Origin: Fimbriiglobus sp.
Lineage (GTDB): Bacteria; Planctomycetota; Planctomycetia; Gemmatales; Gemmataceae
Length of the DNA stretch: 64,000 nt
NCBI GenBank assembly: GCA_022841795.1
Contig: JALHQU010000006.1
Span: forward strand, 1-64,000
Reading direction: 5' to 3'
Below the pieces are notes generated by a model. The model was given only the letters and a program-made list of their open reading frames with translations. It was not told the origin of the DNA and made no database searches. Positions 51,418 through 59,649 of the stretch are shown piece after piece. Numbering within the stretch: the stretch's first letter is position 1; each line of letters starts with the position of its first letter. The position numbers and the translations under genes are program-made.

Positions 51418-51491
51418 CGCACGACTCCCGCCCGAATGAGGGCGGGGCGGGTTCCGCTCCGCGGCCGAACCGGAGTCGGAATGGTGCGTCA
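51415..51491 (+). terminator. Nested inverted repeats after the replication-relaxation gene
   Basis: An outer pair TGACGCAC/GTGCGTCA and GACTCC/GGAGTC (51415-51428 and 51472-51491) encloses a perfect 7-bp hairpin CCCGCCC/GGGCGGG with a 6-nt loop (51427-51446). The stop codon lies at the edge of the outer arm. It is a plausible terminator; the outer arms may also be a protein-binding site. Confidence 0.55.
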
Positions 51492-51541
51492 CCCTTCGAG
51501 CGGCGTCGTCGATTCCTTGCGATTTCTACATGCGTCGATTC

Positions 51542-51612
51542 CGCCGCGAGGCCCCCGCCGAGCCGCCGTGTGCCGTGAGGCCCGGCGTGTCGCAGGTGGG
51601 GGCCTCGCGGCG
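51542..51612. promoter_or_regulatory. Perfect 15-bp inverted repeat upstream of parAB
   Basis: CGCCGCGAGGCCCCC at 51542-51556 and its exact complement at 51598-51612 are separated by 41 nt. The size and location fit an operator or a partition (centromere-like) site. No TGTTTCACGTGAAACA-type chromosomal parS is visible nearby. Confidence 0.6.
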
Positions 51613-51775
51613 TGGCCGCGAGAAGGGTGACATGCGAGGAAGCGTGACTTTGCGGCGAGTGGAAGCGGCGAGGGTCGGCCCTCCGGGCCGCCCGGCGGAG
51701 AGCCGACGATTGAGCCGGAAGAAGCGGCCACGACGGCGGTTCTCGAACCGATTCGTGTGGCACGCTCCGGTGTGC

Positions 51776-51781
51776 TACACT
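51776..51781 (+). promoter_or_regulatory. -10 box of a leaderless promoter (parA)
   Basis: TACACT ends exactly 6 nt before GTG 51788. The same GC-TACACT context precedes the TraG-like gene at 47141. Confidence 0.55.
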
Positions 51782-51787
51782 CGGTCC

Positions 51788-52585
51788 GTGACCGCCTCCG
51801 ACACCGCCATCGTCCTCACCGTGCTGAACCTGAAGGGCGGGGTGGGCAAGACGCACCTGTGCTGGCTGCTGGCGGGCGTGGCCCAGGAACAGGAGCGGCG
51901 AATCTTGCTGGTCGATACGGACGCACAGGGCAACCTGTCGCTCACCTTCCGCCTTCCGCCCGACGGCAAACCGGGGATCGAAGCGCTGTTCCACCCCGGC
52001 CGCGAACCCGACGCCGAGCCGCTGATTCGGCGGACGAGTTTCTCGCACATCGACCTGATCCCCGCGAACCCCAAGCTGTTCAAGTACGACGTGTCGGACC
52101 AGGACGAGTGGCAGAAGGCGGAACTGCACCGCACACTGGTCGATGCCTTGGCTCCCTTGAAATCCCGGTACGACCTGATCGTCATCGACTGCCCGCCGCG
52201 ACTGAGCCTGGCCAGCATGACCGCCCTGTGCGCCGCCGACGGGGTGATCGTCCCGCTCGAAGCGGCCGACTGGGGCGCGCAGGGGGTGAACGAGGTGACC
52301 GAACTCATCCGGCACGTCCGCCAGCATCACAACTCCCGGCTCGAACTGCTCGGGTACGTCGTGTCGCGGTACAAGCACGCCCGCCCGTTCCAGCGGGGGT
52401 ACCACGAACAACTGCGGGCCCACTACGGCCCGCTCGCGTTCGACACCGTGCTGCCCGATTACGGCACCTACGAGCGGTCCGTCATCACCCGCTCCCCCGT
52501 CGTCTTCTGTTCCCCCCACTCCCGTGCCAGCACCGTCGCCCGCGAACTCTTCGCCGAAGTCCTCCGCCGCGCCCACCGCCACTGA
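51788..52585 (+). CDS. parA: ParA partition ATPase
   Basis: The 265-residue protein has the deviant Walker A KGGVGKT at residues 16-22, the LLVDTDAQGN block and DLIVIDCPPRLSLASMTALC, typical of ParA/Soj ATPases. The N-terminus is short, without the helix-turn-helix of large plasmid ParA proteins. It starts at GTG 51788, 6 nt after a TACACT box. Its 3' end overlaps parB by 62 nt, unusually long. The pair should segregate the replicon encoded around the iteron origin. Confidence 0.93.
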   Translation: MTASDTAIVLTVLNLKGGVGKTHLCWLLAGVAQEQERRILLVDTDAQGNLSLTFRLPPDGKPGIEALFHPGREPDAEPLIRRTSFSHIDLIPANPKLFKYDVSDQDEWQKAELHRTLVDALAPLKSRYDLIVIDCPPRLSLASMTALCAADGVIVPLEAADWGAQGVNEVTELIRHVRQHHNSRLELLGYVVSRYKHARPFQRGYHEQLRAHYGPLAFDTVLPDYGTYERSVITRSPVVFCSPHSRASTVARELFAEVLRRAHRH

Positions 52586-53471
52586 ACGCGCCGCCCGCGC
52601 CTTCGCCGAGCAGACGTTCGGGGCCGAACCGACCCTGCCGTTCGATGCACAACCCGCCAACACGATCCACACCGACCAGCGCCGCCTGCCGGGGGCGTTC
52701 CTGATCGCCGTGAACCGCCTGCACCCCGACCCGAACCAGCCGCGGCGGACGCTCGACGAAGGGCTGTTGCGCGAACTCGCCGACTCGATCCGCCGGCTGG
52801 GCGTCTTGCAGCCGATCAGCGTGCGGCCGGACGCCGGCATCGACGGCTACCGCATCATCTCCGGCGAACGCCGCTACCGGGCCGCGAAGGCCGCCGGCCT
52901 GACCGAAGTGCCGTGCTGGGTGCAAACGCCGGACGAACTCGAACTGCTGCTCCGTCAGATCGGCGAGAACTGGCAGCGGAGCGACCTGCACCCGATGGAC
53001 CTGGCCGACTCGCTGCGGGCGTTGCAAACCCGCCTCGCCTGCACGCAGAAGAAGCTGGCCGAACTGACCGGCAAGTCCGAAGCGGAGGTGAGCAAGTACC
53101 TGACGCTGCACAAGCTGAACCCGGGCGTGCAGGAGCAAGCCCGGCACGACACCACCGGGGTGTTCGGTCGCCGCCTGCTCACGACGCTCGGCCGCCTGCC
53201 GGACGCCGACCAGCCGGCCGTGCTGAACCAAGTCCTGACCCAGAACCTGACCGCTATCGACGCCGAGCGGGTCGTCCGCGAGCGGCTGGAGCGTCAACGC
53301 GGGGAGAAGACCCGCGGTGCCCCGACTGGCACGAACTTGCGGTTCGTCACCGCGAACGCGATCGTCCGCCTCGCCTTCCGCAAGCGTCACGTCACCAGCG
53401 ACGAGGTGTTGAAAGCACTCCGGGAGGCCGGCGATCAGGTGCGGGCCGAACGCGACCAACCGTCCGCGTAA
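52524..53471 (+). CDS. parB: ParB partition protein
   Basis: The 315-residue protein has the ParB N-terminal domain (LHPDPNQPRRTLDEGLLREL, LGVLQPISVRP, YRIISGERRYRAAKAAGLTE), the central helix-turn-helix region (LACTQKKLAELTGKSEAEVS, KYLTLHKLNPGVQEQARH) and a basic C-terminal region. Box II GERRYRA is intact, suggesting CTP binding as in typical ParB. The GTG at 52524 lies within parA; later starts would remove only the Ser/Ala/Pro-rich head. The iteron region follows directly. Confidence 0.92.
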   Translation: MPAPSPANSSPKSSAAPTATERAARAFAEQTFGAEPTLPFDAQPANTIHTDQRRLPGAFLIAVNRLHPDPNQPRRTLDEGLLRELADSIRRLGVLQPISVRPDAGIDGYRIISGERRYRAAKAAGLTEVPCWVQTPDELELLLRQIGENWQRSDLHPMDLADSLRALQTRLACTQKKLAELTGKSEAEVSKYLTLHKLNPGVQEQARHDTTGVFGRRLLTTLGRLPDADQPAVLNQVLTQNLTAIDAERVVRERLERQRGEKTRGAPTGTNLRFVTANAIVRLAFRKRHVTSDEVLKALREAGDQVRAERDQPSA

Positions 53472-53547
53472 TTCGCTGCGGTTCGTGGCTTCCCAAAGCG
53501 GAACAGGTCGAAAGTTGCCCCGTGCAACCACGCCGGGCATGGGGAAT

Positions 53548-53672
53548 TCGTACCTCGGGATCCACGCACGCCGAAAGTCGTACCTGGGGGTACATCGAAC
53601 TCGTACCTCGGGACACCATACCCGGCCGAGAATTCGTACCTGGGGGTACACAGAATTCGTACCTCGGGATAC
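53548..53672 (+). repeat. Iteron array, five units, spacings 30/23/33/23
   Basis: Start-to-start distances are 30, 23, 33 and 23 nt, so units are grouped as 1, 2-3 and 4-5 rather than evenly spaced. Units 2 and 4 contain GTACC-TGGG-GGTAC, a small palindrome that the others lack. Confidence 0.85.
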
Positions 53673-53772
53673 CTCGCAACGAGCCTGAGAATCCTTGTTT
53701 TCCGCTGACCACCGCGACGATTCACTTTTCCCTCACCGGCGGCAAACCAAGACTGAAACTGGTTCCCAAACC

Positions 53773-53794
53773 ACACCCTAACCGGGGAGGGTGT
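53773..53794. promoter_or_regulatory. 7-bp inverted repeat upstream of repA
   Basis: ACACCCT and AGGGTGT flank an 8-nt centre, about 110 nt before the repA start. It may be an operator for autoregulation by the initiator. Confidence 0.45.
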
Positions 53795-53905
53795 CGAAGT
53801 GGTGTTGTTGTCGGACGGGTCAAATTCGGGCGGGGACCACGTTCGGCGAACCCGGCAACGCCGATCGCTTGAACGCCGGCCGCGGCGGGCGCACACTGCA
53901 CGACG

Positions 53906-55369
53906 ATGTCCGACCACAAGCCCCTCACCGCACCCGCGTTCGACGGCCGGGACGAGATGAACCTGGCCGACTTCCCCATCTCGGTCCTTGACTCCCACCA
54001 GCCGACCCGGATCGACGGCGGCAAGGTGGACACCGTGGTGTACGAGGCCAGCCGGTACGACCCACTCACCAAGCGGCGGCTGCCGCAGCGGGTGACGCTG
54101 CTCACCAACTCGCAGATCGGGCTGCCGACGCCGACCGACGAGAACGTCGTCCTCGGCCTGTTGTGCCTGGCCAAGCGGGCGTCGAACTTCGAGTCGCCGC
54201 GGGTCCACTTCACCCCGCACGCGCTGATGACCGTCCTCCGCTGGGCACCGACGGGCAAGAACTACCGGCGGCTCCGCGACTCCCTCCGCCGGCTGAAGGC
54301 GTTGACCATCCGGTACGAGAACGCCTGGTGGGACCGCGATGGGCGGGAGTACCAGAGCGAGTTCTCGACCGGCATCATCGCCGAATACTTCCTGGCCACC
54401 CAGGTCCGCGGCCGTCGCAAGGCCGACGCGGTGCCGGAGAACTTCGTCGTCTTCTCGCCCCGCTTCTACGAGTCGCTCCAGAAGGGCAACTTGAAGCGGC
54501 TCGATCTGAACACCCTGTTCGCCCTCAAGCTGCCGACCTCCCAACGGATGTACCGCTTCCTCGACAAGCGGTTCTACGGCTCGCCCGCGTTCGAGATGGA
54601 CCTGGTCGAGTTCGCCTGCGGGCACGTCGGCATGACCCCGACCAAGAACGTGGCCCACCTGAAGCAGCGGCTCGACCCGCCGATCCGGGAGTTGCAGGGG
54701 ATCGGCTTCCTGAGTCCGAGCGAACCGCCGGAGCGGTACAAGAACATCGCCCCGAAAGTGTGGCGGGTGCGGTTCCAGAAGGGGTCGGGCGTGATTCCGC
54801 TCGCTGAACCACAGGCACGTTCCAAGATCGCATCTCCGCCGTCCGGTGCCGAGTTGCTTCCCGTTCCCGTTCCCGACATGACCGATCGCACACCCGAAGA
54901 GCATTTGGTGCGTCTGTTTTACGTCACCCGGTTCGGCTCAGAACCGCTGGGGGTGACGGCGAAGGAGGTGCAACTGGCGAGGGAGTTGATCGCCCGCTCC
55001 GGGCGGGCCGGGGCGGTTCTGGTGGTCGAGACGATGGCCGAGATTCTCAAGACGGCGTGGCCGGACGCCAAGACGTTCCTGGCCGTGCCCCGCTACCTGG
55101 CCGACGCCGAGGCGAAGCTCACCAAGGACGCGAGGCGGGCGGCGATGCTGCACCGGGTGACCGAACAGGCCGAACAGGACCGACTACGACTCGTCGAAGA
55201 GGCGAAACAGCAGGCCCTCCTCCGCCCACACTGGGAGGCACTCAGCGAGAGCGAACGGGCCCGCATCCGCGAGCGGGTGCTGGCCCGCCAGCCGAAGGGG
55301 TTGGAGAAGCGGCCGGCGCTCGTCGAACGCCTTTGCCTCCTTGAAATGGTCCGTGACGAACGGGGTTAG
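53906..55369 (+). CDS. repA: Replication initiator protein RepA (RPA family)
   Basis: This 487-residue protein resembles the RepA/RPA-type initiators of plasmids. The N-terminal half carries winged-helix-type blocks (VTLLTNSQIGLPTPTDENVV, VHFTPHALMTVLRWAPTGKN, RRLRDSLRRLKALTIRYENA, FVVFSPRFYESLQKGNLKRL) and the C-terminal half is helical and charged. It starts 12 nt downstream of a duplicated-looking ACAC tract; the CACACT box lies 8 nt before the ATG. It should bind the iterons upstream and open the origin. It ends 27 nt before the convergent kinase gene. Confidence 0.88.
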   Translation: MSDHKPLTAPAFDGRDEMNLADFPISVLDSHQPTRIDGGKVDTVVYEASRYDPLTKRRLPQRVTLLTNSQIGLPTPTDENVVLGLLCLAKRASNFESPRVHFTPHALMTVLRWAPTGKNYRRLRDSLRRLKALTIRYENAWWDRDGREYQSEFSTGIIAEYFLATQVRGRRKADAVPENFVVFSPRFYESLQKGNLKRLDLNTLFALKLPTSQRMYRFLDKRFYGSPAFEMDLVEFACGHVGMTPTKNVAHLKQRLDPPIRELQGIGFLSPSEPPERYKNIAPKVWRVRFQKGSGVIPLAEPQARSKIASPPSGAELLPVPVPDMTDRTPEEHLVRLFYVTRFGSEPLGVTAKEVQLARELIARSGRAGAVLVVETMAEILKTAWPDAKTFLAVPRYLADAEAKLTKDARRAAMLHRVTEQAEQDRLRLVEEAKQQALLRPHWEALSESERARIRERVLARQPKGLEKRPALVERLCLLEMVRDERG

Positions 55370-55396
55370 GGGTTGCCTCCCGGGATCCGATCACCC

Positions 55397-57568
55397 TCAC
55401 GACTTCGCCATTGACAATCCGACGTTGGCCCCAAACACAAAAGCGGCCACCAACAGGGCGGGAAGGCCGGGCGGTGCGATCCCGTTCCCGGTCAACCAGT
55501 GCTGGCACCACTCGCCCACCCAACACATGGCACCGGCCATGAGCGCACCGCCGGTGATCGCCGGGATCAACACCCGGTGGTAACCCCACCGGGACCGGTT
55601 CGAGCCGGCCGCGATCATCATGACGACGACCCGCTCGGGGCGATACCGCTGGAGCCGGGCGTACAAGCCGCGGCCTGCCACCAGCCAGGCAACGGCCTCG
55701 GCGCACCCCCACCCCGTCCCCGGCAGTCGCCCGCCGACGGCGTGGCACACGGCCGCGGCGAGCGGGACGGCGTAGAGAGATCCGGCCAGGCACGCGACCC
55801 ACACGCCCGCGGCCCGGGTCACGTTCCACGTCAGCCACTCGGCCGGGTACGTCCGCACCCACATGCCACCCCACTCCGGCGGCAGGCCGATCGCGTACCC
55901 GCAGACCGCGGCCGCCGGCACGACGGCCAGCAGAGCCCACCGCCCCCACGCGAGGACCTCTTCGGGGGTGGCTGCCCCGACCACCGCGGCCGCGGCCAGA
56001 AGGCTCAGCAGCCCGAGGAGCAGCCGGCGGCCGACCGTGACCGCCGCGACGACGACCGCCGCCCCCCGGGTGAGCGGCGTTCGCACGGCGGACGCGCGCC
56101 GGTTGGCCACCCACCTCCAGAGCGGCGTTCGGCGGAGGTGGAAGGCTGGGATCAGCCAGACGCCGAGCCCGACCACTCCCATCACGATCGCCGTCGCCGG
56201 CCAACTGCCCGCCTCCGGGAGGGCGTCCGACCACGGCAAGGCCGCCACCAGCCGCGCGTTCCATGCCCGCAACGTGGCGAGCGGTTCGACCTGCTGGACG
56301 ACCGGGAGCACCGGACCCATCACCGCGAAGCCGGCCCACACTGCCAGGACCCAGACGGCGGCGGACGCGGCCCGATCCCCGACGGTCGGCTTCGGGGCCG
56401 GGGTGGGCGGTGCCGGGTTCTCCGCCGGCGCGGGGGCGACCAGCCGCGAGACCGGCCGGCCCATCTGGTAGGCCCACAAGTCCTGCCGGAGGGCGGCGGC
56501 GGACGGGTACCGGGCGTTCGGGTCACGCAACAGGCACTTCAGGCAGATCGATTCCAGCACCGGGTCGACGTCCGGAACCCGCTCGGCCGGGGCGAGCAGC
56601 CGCCCGCGGCTCACCTGCCCGCTCTCATCGACCACCGCCCCCGGGAACGGCGGCTGCCCGGTGAGGAGGAAGTACAGGACGGCCCCGAGGGCGAACACGT
56701 CGGACCGCTCGGTGGCGTGTTCGGACCCGCCAATTTGTTCGGGAGCCATGTACGCCGGCGAGCCGAGGGTGGCCGCGGTCGCGGTCAGGGTGCGGTCCGC
56801 CCACAGGTCGCGGGCGACCCCGAAGTCCACCACCTTCAGTTCGACGGGCGAGGCGGTGATGACGTTCGACGGCTTCAGGTCGCGGTGGACGACCCCGGCG
56901 CGGTGGGCGTATTCGACGGCGTCGGCGATCAGGGCCGTCAGAAGGGCGGCCTCCGCGGGGGTCGGCCGGACCGACCGGTACCGCGCCTCCAGCGTCTGGC
57001 CGCCGACGAACTCCATCACCAGGTAGGGCACGGGGTGCCGCTCGTTCACCTCGACGACGCGGGCCACATACGGGTGCCGAATCCGCGCCGTGAGATCGGC
57101 CTCCGCCCGGAACCGGCCTCGCACGACTGCGGACGCGCCCGCCCCGGCGGCGACCGACTTGACGGCGTACCGCACGCCCGTCTCCTGGTGCCGCACCAGG
57201 TACACGTTACCCTGGCCCCCGGCCCCCAACAGGCGGACCGTCTCGTACCCGTCGAACGCGGGCAGGGCGGGCGGCGGGGCGACGGCCGGCGGGTGACGGA
57301 CGGGACCGGGAGTCTGTCCGGCGAGGCGGGCGACGATCACCTCCCGGTATTGCGGCCACTCGGCGAGGTAGTCTTCGGCGTGGACCGGTTCGCCGAGACG
57401 ACCGCGGGCCTGAAGGTCCTTCACCAGAAGGGCCTCGAACACCTTCCCCCGCGTCGATTCGGCCAGGTCGTCCAGGAACGCGCGGATGGCCGGCCGCTCG
57501 CCGGCGGCCCACGCCCGGCCGAACCGGTCGTTGCGCTCGAACACCAACAAGTCGTCGTCGGTCGTCAC
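55397..57568 (-). CDS. Membrane-anchored Ser/Thr protein kinase
   Basis: The 723-residue protein has a planctomycete N-terminal region (1-85), a kinase domain with GAGGQGNVYLV (115-124), catalytic lysine K137 in YAVKSV, HRDLKPSNV (228-236), DFGVAR (248-253) and AYMAPEQ, and a C-terminal part with many membrane helices (from about residue 390, e.g. VWVLAVWAGFAVMGPVLPVV, VMGVVGLGVWLIPAFHL). The start GTG 57568 lies 9 nt after the upstream gene. It is the last gene of a four-gene operon with two RFRPW proteins and a CHC2/sigma-like protein, which are its probable targets or partners. Confidence 0.88.
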   Translation of the reverse strand: MTTDDDLLVFERNDRFGRAWAAGERPAIRAFLDDLAESTRGKVFEALLVKDLQARGRLGEPVHAEDYLAEWPQYREVIVARLAGQTPGPVRHPPAVAPPPALPAFDGYETVRLLGAGGQGNVYLVRHQETGVRYAVKSVAAGAGASAVVRGRFRAEADLTARIRHPYVARVVEVNERHPVPYLVMEFVGGQTLEARYRSVRPTPAEAALLTALIADAVEYAHRAGVVHRDLKPSNVITASPVELKVVDFGVARDLWADRTLTATAATLGSPAYMAPEQIGGSEHATERSDVFALGAVLYFLLTGQPPFPGAVVDESGQVSRGRLLAPAERVPDVDPVLESICLKCLLRDPNARYPSAAALRQDLWAYQMGRPVSRLVAPAPAENPAPPTPAPKPTVGDRAASAAVWVLAVWAGFAVMGPVLPVVQQVEPLATLRAWNARLVAALPWSDALPEAGSWPATAIVMGVVGLGVWLIPAFHLRRTPLWRWVANRRASAVRTPLTRGAAVVVAAVTVGRRLLLGLLSLLAAAAVVGAATPEEVLAWGRWALLAVVPAAAVCGYAIGLPPEWGGMWVRTYPAEWLTWNVTRAAGVWVACLAGSLYAVPLAAAVCHAVGGRLPGTGWGCAEAVAWLVAGRGLYARLQRYRPERVVVMMIAAGSNRSRWGYHRVLIPAITGGALMAGAMCWVGEWCQHWLTGNGIAPPGLPALLVAAFVFGANVGLSMAKS

Positions 57569-57577
57569 GCCCGGCCC

Positions 57578-58348
57578 TCACGCCACGCCCGCCGGCCGCG
57601 GCGGTCGCGGCTCGGTCCACCGGCGGTGGATGATCCGCAGCCCCGTCCGGACGATCTCTTCGGACTCGCCCAACTCGGCGGCGATGGCCGCGACGGATGC
57701 GCCGGCCAGTCGGCGGCGGGCGATCTCGGCCAGCGACGGCACGTCCCATCCGCGGGCCTGCTCCAAGCGGGCGACGGCCCGCCGCAGGAGGTGTCGGCCG
57801 AACGCCACGGTCGTGGGGAACCCGGTGTCGCCGTCCGGCAACGTCGCCTCGTCCGTCCGCGTCCCACCGGCCGGATCGGTCACGGCAACCTCGAACAGCA
57901 CGTCGCCAAGGTCGATGTCGGTGTCGTCAGGCCGCCGGTGCCGGGCGTCGTACCTCAAGGCGTCGTCGAGTACTCCGCGGACCCACCCGTCGGTACACTC
58001 GCCGTCCACCAGGCCGGCGAGCAGGCCCAGGAGCCAGGACCGCGGGTCGCCGGGCGGCGGTCCGCTCGGTCGAGGCGCGGGGTCGGCCGCCAGGTCCGCC
58101 CGCACCAGCCGTTCGGCCGTCGCCATCCGGAACGCCTGCCGCCACGGGCGGAACAGTCGAACGAAGTCGGCGGCCACGGCCGCGGTCTCGTCGTCGAGCG
58201 TGCCGCCGGCCAGCCCGTGCACGAGGTCCCACCGGACGGGCGGTGATTGTTCGTCCGGCAGGGTGGCCCCACCCAGTCCGAGCGCTCGCCACACGTCGAC
58301 GGGTTCGTCCGGATCGGCGGGCAGGTCGATCGGCGTGTCAGGGGTCAT
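57578..58348 (-). CDS. RFRPW-domain protein with C-terminal helix-turn-helix
   Basis: The 256-residue protein starts LGLGGATLPDEQSPPVRWDL and contains FVRLFRPWRQAFRMATAERL, clearly related to the smaller protein at 59302. A charged, DNA-binding-like C-terminus (SLAEIARRRLAGASVAAIAA, ELGESEEIVRTGLRIIHRRW) has a helix-turn-helix resembling sigma region 4. No Pfam family is recognised. The ATG overlaps the end of the CHC2/sigma-like gene by 11 nt. It may be a transcription factor whose activity is tied to the kinase. Confidence 0.7.
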   Translation of the reverse strand: MTPDTPIDLPADPDEPVDVWRALGLGGATLPDEQSPPVRWDLVHGLAGGTLDDETAAVAADFVRLFRPWRQAFRMATAERLVRADLAADPAPRPSGPPPGDPRSWLLGLLAGLVDGECTDGWVRGVLDDALRYDARHRRPDDTDIDLGDVLFEVAVTDPAGGTRTDEATLPDGDTGFPTTVAFGRHLLRRAVARLEQARGWDVPSLAEIARRRLAGASVAAIAAELGESEEIVRTGLRIIHRRWTEPRPPRPAGVA

Positions 58349-59324
58349 AGGAGCCCTCGTCCGAGAGGCAGCGGGCGAGTCGGATCAGTGCGTCGTGGAG
58401 CCGCCGCCAGGCGGTCGTGTCACTCACCCCCAACAGGCGGGCGAGTTGTCGCTGGGTGGTGTCCGGCGTGAAGAACAGGAAGCGGACGATCCGCCGGCCT
58501 TCAACCGGCAGGGCCGCGATGCAGGCGTGCAGGCGGGCGTACCGGCCGACGGTCCGCCACGCCTCGACGGTGGCGGGGTCGGCCCACAGGTCGAGGTTCA
58601 CCCCCGCGGGGGTGTCGGCCGACAGTGGCCGAACGTCCCGCCGTTCGGCGGCCGTCCGTACCGCCCGGAAGACGGCGTGGGTCAGCCACTCGGCGAACGC
58701 GTCCGGGTCGAGGGTGAACGGCAAAAGTCCGGCGGCCGCGGTGACCGCCAGTCGGTTTGTGACCGCCTTGAGGGCGTGATCCGACACCGCTTGACGGTAG
58801 CCCTCGTCGTCCGCTCGGGTGCGGAGGATCGCCCGGAGGGCGTGGTCGAACCGGGCCTGCCACAGCGGCCCGGCCTCGGGGTCGGCCCACACCCCGATGG
58901 TCGTCTGGCAGGCGCTCCACAGGGCGCGAACGTCGTGTCGGATCGCGTCCATCCGACCGGCCGCGATGCCCGCGGTCATCGCCGATCCCGGTTTGAGCCG
59001 GTCGCACAGGTCGAGGAACTCGCCCCGCTGTCCGCACGGCCCGCAATCACACGCCCACGGGAACGGCGGGCTCAGCCGAATCGTCAGCCGGTCCCGACGG
59101 TCGGCCGGCCGTGAGCACCGCAGCGGACACGTCCGACCCCAATCGACGTCCTTCAGGTCGATCGGGATGGCTTTGCGGCCGTAAAACCGCAGCACCTCCT
59201 CGGGGCCGACGACGGCGGTCACCGCCCGGTGCCAGTCGGGGCGGTCGGGGAAGGCACCGTCGGCCCGTTCCCAGGCGGTCTGGAAGGCGACGCGGAGCCG
59301 CTCACTCGGCGGTGTCGGACTCAT
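58338..59324 (-). CDS. CHC2-type zinc domain fused to a sigma-region-4-like helix-turn-helix
   Basis: The 328-residue protein has a DnaG-type zinc-binding domain (C66, C70, then C92, C94, C97 and C107 in CDCGPCGQRGEFLDLCDRLK), homologous to the domain of the primase-like protein at 49354: both read C-x3-C, CG-x2-G, LCD and KPG. The middle is helical. The C-terminus reads IAALPVEGRRIVRFLFF, then TTQRQLARLLGVSDTTAWRR and LHDALIRLARCL, a sigma region 4-type HTH. There is no clear region 2. It is the second gene of the kinase operon; a DNA-binding regulator with a metal-sensing or nucleic-acid-binding head is inferred. Confidence 0.72.
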   Translation of the reverse strand: MSPTPPSERLRVAFQTAWERADGAFPDRPDWHRAVTAVVGPEEVLRFYGRKAIPIDLKDVDWGRTCPLRCSRPADRRDRLTIRLSPPFPWACDCGPCGQRGEFLDLCDRLKPGSAMTAGIAAGRMDAIRHDVRALWSACQTTIGVWADPEAGPLWQARFDHALRAILRTRADDEGYRQAVSDHALKAVTNRLAVTAAAGLLPFTLDPDAFAEWLTHAVFRAVRTAAERRDVRPLSADTPAGVNLDLWADPATVEAWRTVGRYARLHACIAALPVEGRRIVRFLFFTPDTTQRQLARLLGVSDTTAWRRLHDALIRLARCLSDEGSYDP

Positions 59325-59643
59325 CCCGCGGCCCTTCGAACGGTGGGGGTGTCGGCGGATCGGCGAGGGGACCGGTCCGGTCCGACGGATCGACCGCGGT
59401 GGTGACGGCCTCCGTCAGGAGCAGTTTATAGGCCTCCCGCCACGGCCGGAACCGCGCGACCAGGTCGCCGACCACCTCCGGCCAGTCGCCGCGGAGTTCG
59501 TCCCGCACGAGGGCCCGCACCAGGTCGGTCCGCACCGGCGGCGCGGACTCGTCGGCCGACGCCGGCTCACCCAGCCCCAGGGTGTGAAGCAAGGCGTCGA
59601 GCCGCTCGGGTACGGCCCCGTCGAGGTGGTCTGGGGATCTCAC
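59302..59643 (-). CDS. Small RFRPW-domain protein, first gene of the kinase operon
   Basis: From GTG 59643 the 113-residue protein reads RSPDHLDGAVPERLDALLHT, LGLGEPASADESAPPVRTDL and LVARFRPWREAYKLLLTEAV, sharing the LGLG, PPVR-DLV and RFRPWR blocks with the 256-residue protein two genes downstream but lacking its helix-turn-helix. A perfect TTGACA, 17-nt spacer and TACTCT end 6 nt before this GTG, excluding the longer ATG start at 59670. It overlaps the next gene by 23 nt. It may compete with the longer paralogue for a shared partner. Confidence 0.7.
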   Translation of the reverse strand: MRSPDHLDGAVPERLDALLHTLGLGEPASADESAPPVRTDLVRALVRDELRGDWPEVVGDLVARFRPWREAYKLLLTEAVTTAVDPSDRTGPLADPPTPPPFEGPRDESDTAE

Positions 59644-59649
59644 GGGGTC

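Larger units (their letters stand above)
51418..51787. other. Regulatory region upstream of parA
   Basis: The ~370-nt stretch has no supportable gene. It contains the terminator repeats, a 10-bp direct repeat CGTCGATTCC (51507 and 51533), a perfect 15-bp inverted repeat (51542-51612) and the parA promoter. A frame covering the area from 51530 is the same frame as parA but is not protein-like upstream of GTG 51788. Confidence 0.6.
53472..53905. other. Probable replication origin with five iterons
   Basis: The 434-nt region between parB and repA has no gene. It contains five copies of TCGTACCT at 53548, 53578, 53601, 53634 and 53657, two types alternating: TCGTACCTCGGGA (1, 3, 5) and TCGTACCTGGGGGTAC (2, 4). 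A relatively AT-richer tract follows near 53690-53740 and a 7-bp inverted repeat at 53773. Iterons directly upstream of a replication initiator gene are typical of iteron plasmids. Confidence 0.8.

Noticed and set aside
51418-51787. Canonical chromosomal parS site
   Set aside because: No TGTTTCACGTGAAACA-like sequence is visible; only the unrelated 15-bp inverted repeat is present.
53548-53672. CRISPR array
   Set aside because: The repeated core is only about 13 bp, spacing is irregular and no cas genes are present; iterons before repA explain it.
55499-58246. 915-codon plus-strand open frame
   Set aside because: Antisense to the kinase and RFRPW genes, whose motifs are clear.
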